From: Coriobacteriaceae bacterium
GTDB taxonomy: Bacteria > Actinomycetota > Coriobacteriia > Coriobacteriales > Atopobiaceae
Length of the DNA: 64,000 nt
Direction: 5' to 3'
Assembly (NCBI GenBank): GCA_003862195.1
Contig: QOUO01000002.1
Coordinates: 48,401-112,400 of the forward strand
Numbering within the stretch: position 1 is the stretch's first letter; each line of letters opens with the position of its first letter. Shown here piece by piece: positions 1 to 6,999 of this stretch. Both the position numbers and the translations under genes were made by a program. A model generated the notes under the pieces. It was not told the DNA's origin and made no database searches. It saw nothing but the letters and a program-made list of their open reading frames with translations.

Positions 1-161
1 AGTGGCTGCTCGGATTCCTCAAGGAGCTCAAGCGGGCCGGCAAGACGCTCGTGGTGGCGACGCACGACCAGTCGCTCGCGGACGAGCTTGCGGACTACTT
101 TGTCTACATGGGCGACTTCCACGGCTACGCGGACCGTCCGCACGTGCACGTGAACGAGTAG
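1..161 (+). CDS. ABC transporter ATP-binding protein, C-terminal end (partial)
   Basis: The window opens inside a reading frame whose last 52 residues are visible, from codon 3 to the TAG at 159-161. The stretch KTLVVATHDQ followed by LADELADYFVYMGD looks like the end of an ABC ATPase domain: strand, then the switch (H-loop) histidine of ATHD, then the helix that closes the nucleotide-binding fold. The Walker and signature motifs lie outside the window, so the transported substrate cannot be told. It is followed by a strong hairpin shared with the convergent ldh gene. The family call rests on one motif only. Confidence 0.6.
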   Translation, partial: WLLGFLKELKRAGKTLVVATHDQSLADELADYFVYMGDFHGYADRPHVHVNE

Positions 162-168
162 CGCAGGC

Positions 169-222
169 GAGAAGAGCGCGGCGGACGGCCCCGATGCCCG
201 GGTGCCGTCCGCCGCTCTTCTC
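169..222. terminator. Bidirectional hairpin terminator between ABC gene and ldh
   Basis: GAGAAGAGC (169-177) and GGCGGACGGC pair with GCCGTCCGCC and GCTCTTCTC (214-222), with a two-base bulge on the left arm and a loop of about 14. It lies between two convergent stop codons (161 and 250). The outer arms are one of the inverted pairs of the recurring GAGAAG motif of this window. Confidence 0.75.
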
Positions 223-249
223 CCCTAGATGGGTTTTCCTGGTCAGACG

Positions 250-1203
250 CTAGGCGTCGAGCCTCGCGTAGAACGAGTGCAGGAGCTCCGCCGACTTCTG
301 CAGCGCGGAGAGCTCGTCCTCCTGCAGGCCGATCTCCACGATCTCCTTGGCGCCGGTGTGGTCCAGGATCGTCGGGACGGACAGGTAGGTGCCGTTGATG
401 CCGTACATGCCGTCCACGTAGACGGAGACGGGCATGATGCGCCCCTCGTCCAACAGGATCGACTTGGCGATGGACGTCACGCTCGCGCCGATGCCGTAGC
501 AGGTGTTGCCCTTGCGGCTGAAGACGTCCCAGCCCGCCTGGACCGTGCGCTTGCGCAGGTCCTCGAGCGTGGTACCCTTGGTGCGGGGCGCGTTGTCGCG
601 CAGCACGGCGTCCACGCGCTTGCCGCCGATGGTCGCGCTGTTCCAGCTCACGATCTCGGAGTCGCCGTGCTCGCCCAGGACGTAGGCCTCAACGCTCGCG
701 GGCGCGAGGTCGTACATGTCGGAAAGCGCGCGGCACAGGCGCGCGGTGTCCAGGTTGGTGCCGGAGCCGATCACGCGCTCGCGCGGCAGGCCGGAGACGC
801 GCCACGTGTAGTACGTCATCACGTCGACGGGGTTGGACACCACGATGAAGATGCCGTTGAAGCCCGAGGCCATGACCTTCTCCACCACATCACGCACCAC
901 GTGGAGGCTCGGCTTGAGCATCTCCAGGCGGTCGTTGGAGTCCTTAGGCATGGGCGCCGCGGCGGTGATGACCACGATGTCCGCGTCCTCGCACTCGCCG
1001 TAGTCGCCGGCGTGGACGTGCATGTTGCGGTTCATGAAGTACACGGCGTCGCGCATGTCGAGCGCCTGGCCCTCCGCGACCTCCTTGTTGATGTCGATGA
1101 GGCAGACGTCCTCGCAGAGACCCTGGCTGACGATGCTGAACGCCGTGGTGGAGCCGACGTTGCCCGCGCCGACGATCACGACCTTGGAGTTCCTGAAGCT
1201 CAT
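250..1203 (-). CDS. ldh: L-lactate/2-hydroxyacid dehydrogenase (LDH/MDH family)
   Basis: 317 residues, the usual length for NAD-dependent L-lactate dehydrogenase, the cytoplasmic enzyme that reduces pyruvate to L-lactate to recycle NADH in fermentation. Visible: the Rossmann GAGNVG at 12-17, the Asp-Thr-Ala-Arg element around 152-155 (Asp152 and Arg155), and the catalytic GEHGDSE around 177-183 (His179). The mobile loop over the active site reads PMPKDSNDR rather than the common LDH loop sequence, so a related branched 2-hydroxyacid (hydroxyisocaproate type) substrate is possible. The start is supported by GAGGAGCG a few bases upstream. Single gene, convergent with the gene before it. Confidence 0.88.
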   Translation of the reverse strand: MSFRNSKVVIVGAGNVGSTTAFSIVSQGLCEDVCLIDINKEVAEGQALDMRDAVYFMNRNMHVHAGDYGECEDADIVVITAAAPMPKDSNDRLEMLKPSLHVVRDVVEKVMASGFNGIFIVVSNPVDVMTYYTWRVSGLPRERVIGSGTNLDTARLCRALSDMYDLAPASVEAYVLGEHGDSEIVSWNSATIGGKRVDAVLRDNAPRTKGTTLEDLRKRTVQAGWDVFSRKGNTCYGIGASVTSIAKSILLDEGRIMPVSVYVDGMYGINGTYLSVPTILDHTGAKEIVEIGLQEDELSALQKSAELLHSFYARLDA

Positions 1204-1332
1204 GTGCGCTCCTCGCTGGTTGAGTCCTTCCGCGGCGAGCCGCGGCCGCGGTCATGGTTGCACAACGCAGCGCGCTCGCACGAAACATTTTGGAGACAGC
1301 CTGAAACAGCGCAGCACTGTCACAAAGCAGGC

Positions 1333-1367
1333 GAGAAGAACGAGGCGCCTCGCTCGCGGCACCAACG
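1333..1367 (-). terminator. Probable terminator of the AlbA/HATPase regulator gene
   Basis: Reading on the minus strand after the stop codon, the palindrome CGAGGCGCCTCG is followed at once by TTCTTCTCGCC, a pyrimidine-rich tail that is also a copy of the recurring intergenic motif. There is no long U tract, so efficiency is uncertain. Confidence 0.45.
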
Positions 1368-2873
1368 TCAGAGCGTCAGGATGTAGCGCCGCGTGGGACT
1401 CGTGGCCGCGCCTGGCGTGACGGAGACCATGCCCCGCTGCAGCAGCCGCCGCAGCACCTTGGCGACCGTGCTCCGGCCAAGTCCGGCGCGCTCCGCGATC
1501 TCGGACGTCCGCGCCGGGCCAAGCTCCCCAAGTGCGGAAATGACGGCGCCCTCGGTCCCCGGGAAGCCCGCAACGTCCTGGTGCGGCCTCGCCCCCGGCA
1601 CCGCCCCGGCCTCGGCGGCATCGCCTGCGCCACGCCTCCGCATCACAATCTGGAAGAGCGACGGCCTGTCCGTCACCTCGGGCCCGGGCATGCCGCTCGC
1701 AGCGAGCTCGGACCTGATGAGGGCAAATCCGGTCCCCCTGTTTTCCGCCACGTACCCGCCGTCCTCGTAGGGCGTGGTCTCGAGCAGCGCCGCAAGGGAC
1801 GGGTTCCTCGTGGATGACGCGCCGACCTCGCCGAGCGTCTCCACGGTCACGGCGCCGTACAGCCCGCCGGGGCTCAGCACCTCGAGCCGGTCCTCGTACA
1901 GGTTCACCTGTATCTGCGAGCCGCGTCCCATGGGCGAGTAGTCGCGGTGCATGAGCGCGTTGCAGACGGCCTCGCGCACCGCGTCGAGCGGATAGTCCGG
2001 CCGATCGTACCTGAGCCCGCCCTCGAGCACGCCGCCGACGCGCATGTTCCTGCGCACCGCGGCAACGGTGTCCACCAAAACTGCGGGGATCGGCCCGGCC
2101 ATGCTCTGGGAGTCCAGAAACTTGACGCTCCCCTGCGGGGCCTTGTCCCTCCCGGGAAAGCACGCGAACGTGACGGTGAGCCGCGGAAAGAAGTGCTGTG
2201 GATACGTGCCCAGGGCCAGCAGCCCCGCAAGCGTGACGCAGTTCCGCCCGTCCTTCCGCACAAGCACGTTGAGCGCACGCAGGGCGTCCTCGTCGGAAAG
2301 CCGCGCGAATATCCGCGGGTGAATCTCCCGCTGCCTGCGGATCACGCCGCTCACGAGTCCCTGATCCAGGTCGTCCAGCGTGGCGCCCTCCACAACGTCC
2401 AGGTCGTGGTGCGGCTGCGTTCGCTCCTCCACGAGCCGGTCGACCTCGTACTGCGTAAGCAGCCGGTCGCCGTCACCCGTCCGGATAAATGAGCCCCGGT
2501 ACATGCCCCGCGAGCTGACGTAGCAGGGCTTCTCCGCTGGCAGAAGCTCGGGAATCGTGCCCACGACCACCTGTCCGTCCTCAAAGGGCACCTGCTCGAC
2601 CTCCGCGCGCACGGGAGGCGTGAGGTCGTCCGCGCAGAGCCTCGCAAGCGCGTCGGCGCGGGCACGAGCGTCGAACCCCGGCACCGGCGCAAAGCCGTGC
2701 TTTTCCGACAGGCCGAGAAGGACGAGGCCACCCGAGCCGTTGGCGAGTGCGGAGACCGACTCCCCCATCGACTTCGGGAGCCCGCCGGCCGCCTCCTTCA
2801 CCTCGACGCGCTGCGAGTCGTTTCCGGACAGCCGAAGCGCCTCGACAACCTTTGTCAGGCTCTTCTCGTCCAT
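1368..2873 (-). CDS. AlbA_2 / HATPase_c_4 DNA-binding regulator (RecG-like, COG2865)
   Basis: 501 residues from the ATG at 2873, which has GGGGAGG upstream; an in-frame ATG 20 codons earlier lies inside the operator region and is less likely. The first ~120 residues match the AlbA_2 (Schlafen-like DNA-binding) domain, with VEVKEAAGGLPKS and LANGSGGLVLLGL. The middle carries the ATPase-like HATPase_c_4 block (DAVREAVCNALMHRDY, then EDRLEVLSPGGLYG). The last ~80 residues contain a winged-helix segment (TSEIAERAGLGRSTVAKVLRRL). Such proteins are usually annotated as transcriptional regulators or ATP-binding proteins; their targets are mostly unknown. A perfect inverted repeat sits over its own promoter, suggesting autoregulation (inference). 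Confidence 0.8.
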   Translation of the reverse strand: MDEKSLTKVVEALRLSGNDSQRVEVKEAAGGLPKSMGESVSALANGSGGLVLLGLSEKHGFAPVPGFDARARADALARLCADDLTPPVRAEVEQVPFEDGQVVVGTIPELLPAEKPCYVSSRGMYRGSFIRTGDGDRLLTQYEVDRLVEERTQPHHDLDVVEGATLDDLDQGLVSGVIRRQREIHPRIFARLSDEDALRALNVLVRKDGRNCVTLAGLLALGTYPQHFFPRLTVTFACFPGRDKAPQGSVKFLDSQSMAGPIPAVLVDTVAAVRRNMRVGGVLEGGLRYDRPDYPLDAVREAVCNALMHRDYSPMGRGSQIQVNLYEDRLEVLSPGGLYGAVTVETLGEVGASSTRNPSLAALLETTPYEDGGYVAENRGTGFALIRSELAASGMPGPEVTDRPSLFQIVMRRRGAGDAAEAGAVPGARPHQDVAGFPGTEGAVISALGELGPARTSEIAERAGLGRSTVAKVLRRLLQRGMVSVTPGAATSPTRRYILTL

Positions 2874-2903
2874 GCCTCCCCCTCCCCACGCGAAGGACAA
2901 TCT

Positions 2904-2968
2904 ACTGTCCAGTATACCCACTACTCTCTCCATAGAGACAGTTACTCTCTACGTACTGTCTCTCTACT
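2904..2968 (-). promoter_or_regulatory. Promoter/operator of the AlbA-type regulator
   Basis: GAGACAGT (2935-2942) and ACTGTCTC (2955-2962) form a perfect 8-base inverted repeat, embedded in a run of TACTCTCT-like units. On the minus strand TATACT (2911-2916) is a fair -10 box, which would put the repeat around the -35. The arrangement fits repression by the downstream gene product. Confidence 0.5.
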
Positions 2969-3159
2969 ATCTTTCACATCTCTTTATTGCAAGACACGTC
3001 AGCCCAAGCGCCACGTCCTTCTCCCCCCGCCACGCGTGGCGCGATCTGATAGCACGTTGGCGCGTGCTGATGTTCTTTGGCACGGGCGGCTCCCGTACTC
3101 TCTTCATCGTCAAGAGAGCGGCGGCCACGGGTGCCGCACGGAGGAAAGGGACCCACACC

Positions 3160-3689
3160 ATGCAGAACGCAAGCCTCAAGAACGCGGCACTCGTCACCGG
3201 CTCCTACGGCGGGCTCGGCACCTGCTTCGTGAACATCCATGCCGGAAAGGGCGGCGACTCATCCTGGTCGGCCGCAGCCAGAAGAAGCTCGACGCCCAAG
3301 CCGAGCAGATGCGCCAGCGCTACGGCGTCCAGGCCGTGGGCGAGCTGGCGCCTGGCGTGGACGCCGCGTCCGCGCTGATGCAGGAACCTCCCGAGGGCAC
3401 GTCCTTCTCCACCTTCCTGGGATGCGAGCCAAAGGCCGGGCCGCAGAACGCGCTGGCCTTCCGCTCGGAGGACATGGACGTCCCCTTTGTGAGCCACAAC
3501 GATGCCATGTGGGGCTACTTCGAGCCCGAACTGGGGCGTCGCCTGGCCAAGCACTACCTCAAGACCACGGCCATGGGAACCGACCAGATCGCCTACCTGC
3601 TGGGATACCTGGAGCTCAACAGCTTCTTGCGGGCGTTCAGCTCGTGGTGCGACATGAGCCCGAGCGAGTGGCGCAGGCGCAACGCGTAG
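3160..3689 (+). pseudogene. Chimeric remnant: SDR dehydrogenase N-terminus joined to AraC-type regulator C-terminus
   Basis: An ATG at 3160 behind GGAGGAAAGG starts a short-chain dehydrogenase/reductase: MQNASLKNAALVTG, then SYGGLGT, the TGxxxGxG cofactor site. Around 3256 one base is missing; in the next frame the SDR continues as LILVGRSQKKL up to RQRYGVQAV near 3338. Without a stop the frame then changes identity. From about 3340 to the TAG at 3687-3689 it is the C-terminal part of an AraC regulator, with helices around DQIAYLLGYLELNSFLRAF and the usual MSPSEWRRR ending. Neither half is complete: the SDR lacks its catalytic Tyr-Lys region and the regulator lacks most of its sensor domain. 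The junction looks like a deletion that fused two neighbouring decayed genes. Confidence 0.7.
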
Positions 3690-3718
3690 GGCGGGCGGCG
3701 CTAACTCATAATAAGAAC

Positions 3719-3759
3719 GCTCCATAGTATGAGTTATTCGCTAAGTCATACTATGGAGC
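3719..3759. terminator. Inverted repeat between AraC remnant and GH3 gene
   Basis: GCTCCATAGTATGA (3719-3732) and TCATACTATGGAGC (3746-3759) are perfect 14-base arms around a 13-base loop, between convergent genes. The stem is AT-rich compared with other hairpins here and has no U tract, so it may act as a weak two-way terminator or be the trace of a mobile sequence. Confidence 0.4.
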
Positions 3760-3777
3760 CGCGGCTCGCCTGCTCGC

Positions 3778-6150
3778 CTACCCCTTGTGCCACGGCGCGC
3801 GGCCGTTGGCCACGTTGAGGAGCACCCGCGCCATTCCCGCGGACAAGGCACCACCCGAGCTGTTGACCAGCCCAAACAACGCGCAGCCCGCGCTGGACAT
3901 GATGGACATGCGGCACTGCGGGTCGGTCTTGTCCTTGTAGCCGCGCTCGACGGCGGCCTTGATCTGGCCCGCGACAAAGCGGCAGACGCCGGAGGTCCTG
4001 CCCATCTCCAGCAGTGAGTCCGTCTCGTCGTAAGTGCCCCTGCTGTGATGTGCCTCCGGCGGGATGGGTCGGCCGAGAAGTGCCTGGAAGTCCTCCCTGC
4101 CCGGCTTGCCGTGGGGCGCGACGTACCACGTGCCCGAGAGCCTTGCCGGGCGCGCGATGCCCTTGCCGGAGACCGCGAGCTCGCCCGCGAGTCGCACGTC
4201 CTCGACCGAGGCCCCAACAAATACCTGGTAGATGCCGCCAATCGTCTTCCGCGCGCCGTCCCACACGGCAAACGCCGCCGTGTCCAGGGGCACGCTCACG
4301 CGCTTCGTCTGGCCGGGGGCCAGCTCCACGCGCGCGAAGCCGGCGAGCACCCGCGCCGGTCGCGGCAGCCCGCCCTCGGGCGCGCCCACGTAGACCTGCA
4401 CGACCTCCGCGCCGGCGACCGCACCGACGTTGGTCACGTCGAAGCTCGCCGTGGCGCCGTGGCCGCGGCCGTCGCCCGGGTCAAGCTCCAAGTTGGCATA
4501 CGAGAAGCTCGTGTACGAGAGGCCGTGCCCAAAGCAGTGCGCCACGGGCACGCCCGCCGTCTGGTAGTAGCGGTATCCCACAAAGACGCCCTCGCGGTAC
4601 TGCGACTGGCGGTGCGGCCTGCCCCACCAGCCCATGCAGGGGGCGTCGTCCGCCGTGAGCGGCCAGGTCTCGGGCAGGCGCCCGGACGGGTTGACCGCAC
4701 CCTCCAGCACGTCGACCGTCGCCTCCGCGCCGGCCTCGCCGCCCAGGCCCGCGTACAGCACCGCGGCCACGTCCTTCTCCCACGGAAGCTCGACGGGGCT
4801 TCCGCACTGCAGCACCACCACGGTGTTGGGGTTGGCGACCGCCACGGCCTCCACCAGGCGGTTCATGCCCTCGGGAAGGCGCATGTCGTCGCGGTCGTAG
4901 CCCTCGGACTCCACGGTCTCGGGCAGGCCGCACACCACCACGGCCACGTCCGCGCCGCGGGCCGTGCGCACGGCCTCGGCCACCAGCGCGTCCGTGGTGG
5001 CGCCGGTGCGTGCGTCGTAGCCGGCGGCATAGGCCCAGCCGGGACGCAGCCCGCGGATGCTGCTCACGTGGCGCGCGTTGATGTGGCTGGAGCCTCCGCC
5101 CTGGTAGCGGGGCCTGTCCGCCATCTGGCCCACCAGCGCCACGCTCGTACCCGCGGCAAGCGGCAGCACGCCGTTATTGGTGAGAAGGACATGCCCCTCG
5201 GCCGCGACGCGGCGCGCGACGGCACGGTTTGCCTCCACGTCCACCGCGGGCGCGCCCTGGGCGTCGTTCGCGTGGGAGATCGCGAGCGCCGCAAGGCGAC
5301 GCGCAGACTCGCGCACGCGCCCCTCGCGGAGCGTCCCAGCGTCCAGCGCGGCGGTCGCCTGGGCCTGCAGGTGCCTGGTGCCGCCGGGCATGGCCAGGTC
5401 GCAGCCCGCCTCGTAGGCGGCGGCGCGGTCATGCATGCCGCCCCAGTCCGTCACCACCACGCCGTCGAACCCCCACTCGTCGCGCAGGATGTCGCGAAGC
5501 AGGTGGTCGTTGTCGCTGCAATAGGTGCCGTTCAGCATCACGTAGGCGCTCATGACCATCTGCGGCCTGGCCTCGCGCACCACCATCTGGAAGGCGCGCA
5601 GGTAGACCTCGCGCAGGGTGCGCTCGTCCACCACGCAGTCGTTACTGAAGCGCTTGTACTCCTGGTTGTTGACGGCAAAGTGCTTGATGCAGGACCCCAC
5701 GCCCGTGGACTGCACGCCCCTCACGTAGCTTGTGCCCAGCGTGCCCGCCAGGTACGGGTCCTCGCTCAGGTACTCGAAGTTGCGGCCGCAGAGCGGGCTG
5801 CGCTTGATGTTGAGGCCCGGCCCCAGCACCACGCCCACGCCGAGCGAGCGCGCCTCGTGCCCGATGGCACGCCCCATCTGGCCCGCGAGCTCCGCGTCCC
5901 ACGTGGCGGCCACGGTAGCCAGGCACGGGAAGCAGGTGGCGGGCTCGGCGGGACCCGCGCCGCGCACGTCGTTTCCGGGCCTCTGGTAGCGGAGGCCATT
6001 GGGCCCGTCGCTCACCGTGAGCGCGGGGATGCCGGCCTCGGGATAGGCCCTGGTGCGCCAGAAGTCCGCGCCGACGTCCAGGTCAAGCAGCTGCTCGCGG
6101 CTCAGCTTGGCCACCCCCTTCTCGGCGGCGTCCGTGCACTTGGAATCCAT
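3778..6150 (-). CDS. Glycoside hydrolase family 3 beta-glucosidase-like enzyme
   Basis: 790 residues without signal peptide, so probably cytoplasmic. Order: GH3 N-terminal barrel (about 1-310) with KHFAVNNQE near 156 and the nucleophile Asp235 in VVVTDWGG; GH3 C-terminal sandwich (about 320-540); fibronectin III-like domain (about 570-680, HGLSYTSFSYANLEL); and an extra tail of ~110 residues ending in RAPWHKG, which is not part of the minimal family. GH3 enzymes release terminal beta-linked glucose or related sugars; the exact sugar cannot be read from sequence. Its ATG directly abuts the TetR stop, so the two are translationally coupled and the sugar enzyme is probably under that regulator or its promoter. 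Confidence 0.88.
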   Translation of the reverse strand: MDSKCTDAAEKGVAKLSREQLLDLDVGADFWRTRAYPEAGIPALTVSDGPNGLRYQRPGNDVRGAGPAEPATCFPCLATVAATWDAELAGQMGRAIGHEARSLGVGVVLGPGLNIKRSPLCGRNFEYLSEDPYLAGTLGTSYVRGVQSTGVGSCIKHFAVNNQEYKRFSNDCVVDERTLREVYLRAFQMVVREARPQMVMSAYVMLNGTYCSDNDHLLRDILRDEWGFDGVVVTDWGGMHDRAAAYEAGCDLAMPGGTRHLQAQATAALDAGTLREGRVRESARRLAALAISHANDAQGAPAVDVEANRAVARRVAAEGHVLLTNNGVLPLAAGTSVALVGQMADRPRYQGGGSSHINARHVSSIRGLRPGWAYAAGYDARTGATTDALVAEAVRTARGADVAVVVCGLPETVESEGYDRDDMRLPEGMNRLVEAVAVANPNTVVVLQCGSPVELPWEKDVAAVLYAGLGGEAGAEATVDVLEGAVNPSGRLPETWPLTADDAPCMGWWGRPHRQSQYREGVFVGYRYYQTAGVPVAHCFGHGLSYTSFSYANLELDPGDGRGHGATASFDVTNVGAVAGAEVVQVYVGAPEGGLPRPARVLAGFARVELAPGQTKRVSVPLDTAAFAVWDGARKTIGGIYQVFVGASVEDVRLAGELAVSGKGIARPARLSGTWYVAPHGKPGREDFQALLGRPIPPEAHHSRGTYDETDSLLEMGRTSGVCRFVAGQIKAAVERGYKDKTDPQCRMSIMSSAGCALFGLVNSSGGALSAGMARVLLNVANGRAPWHKG

Positions 6151-6759
6151 CTAGGCCTCCCGTTCGGGCCCCGAGGCCTCGCCCTTCTCGCATAGCGTGG
6201 AGCCCACGGCCACGATGAGCCGGCAGAGGCTCTGGTTGAGCTCCTCCACGGTCTCGCTGCCGTACGTGCCCTCGAGCCAGGAGCCGTACGCGTCGCGCAC
6301 GCCGCCGAGCACGAAGTCGACCACCTCGACCGGGTAGTTGCCGGAATCCGGGAACTCCTGCCTGATCATCTGGTGCAGGCGCTCCGCGATGCGGTTCATG
6401 ATGGCCGTGAGGAAGGGCCCGAGCCGGTCGTTGTCCACGAGCTTGCGGATGAGCGAGAGGTTGTCGCACACGAAGTCTCCCAGGCGCTGCAGGAGCGGCA
6501 TGGGGTCCTGGAAGAACGAGCGGCTCACCAGCGGGCTGAGCGAGGCGGAGAGCCGCTCCGTCAGGTCGTCCATCGTCTGGTCCATGAGCTGGTCCACGCT
6601 CTGGAAGTGGGCATAGAACGTGCCGCGATTGAGGTCCGCGCGGCGCGTGATGTCCGTCACGGTGATCTTGTCGTACGGCTTCTCCGCGATGAGAAGCGTG
6701 AGCGCCTCCTCGAGCAGGCGTATCGACCTCAGGGCGTTGCGATTCTTGGTGGCAGCCAT
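6151..6759 (-). CDS. TetR/AcrR family transcriptional regulator
   Basis: 202 residues from the ATG at 6759, chosen because GGGGGA lies just upstream; a longer frame to 6906 would run through the operator region. The N-terminal ~60 residues carry the TetR helix-turn-helix (DKITVTDITRRADLNRGTFYAHF); the C-terminal part is helical and like the TetR_C domain of Firmicutes/Actinobacteria regulators. It is divergent from the MMPL exporter and upstream of the GH3 gene. By analogy with TetR-MMPL pairs it most likely represses the exporter, responding to an unknown ligand. Confidence 0.85.
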   Translation of the reverse strand: MAATKNRNALRSIRLLEEALTLLIAEKPYDKITVTDITRRADLNRGTFYAHFQSVDQLMDQTMDDLTERLSASLSPLVSRSFFQDPMPLLQRLGDFVCDNLSLIRKLVDNDRLGPFLTAIMNRIAERLHQMIRQEFPDSGNYPVEVVDFVLGGVRDAYGSWLEGTYGSETVEELNQSLCRLIVAVGSTLCEKGEASGPEREA

Positions 6760-6800
6760 CTTTCCCCCAAACCCATGCGCCGGCCGGTGCCGTGTCATTC

Positions 6801-6862
6801 TCGCACACACAAGTGCGAAATTGTCGCTATTTGAACGGCATTCAAAATGCTGTGCAAATAGC
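6801..6862. promoter_or_regulatory. Nested palindromes in the TetR/MMPL divergent promoter
   Basis: GCTATTTG (6826-6833) and CAAATAGC (6855-6862) enclose a second palindrome TTTGAA (6830-6835) / TTCAAA (6841-6846). Just upstream is TCGCAC (6801-6806) / GTGCGA (6813-6818). These are candidate operators for the TetR regulator; a further GTATGT...ACATAC pair lies near 6908-6933. Confidence 0.5.
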
Positions 6863-6999
6863 TCCCCCACACCCTTTTCAGCCCTGATGTGGGTAATTTC
6901 CAACATGTGTATGTTTTACCACATTTGGACATACTCAAACGGTCGTTCGCCAGCAACGAGAAAAGTCGTCGGCGGGCGCGGAGAGGGAGGCACCAGGAA

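Noticed and set aside
2557..3378. A continuous plus-strand gene running into the SDR remnant from the AlbA region
   Set aside because: The part before 3160 is antisense of the regulator gene and its promoter; SDR similarity begins only at the ATG with its own ribosome site.
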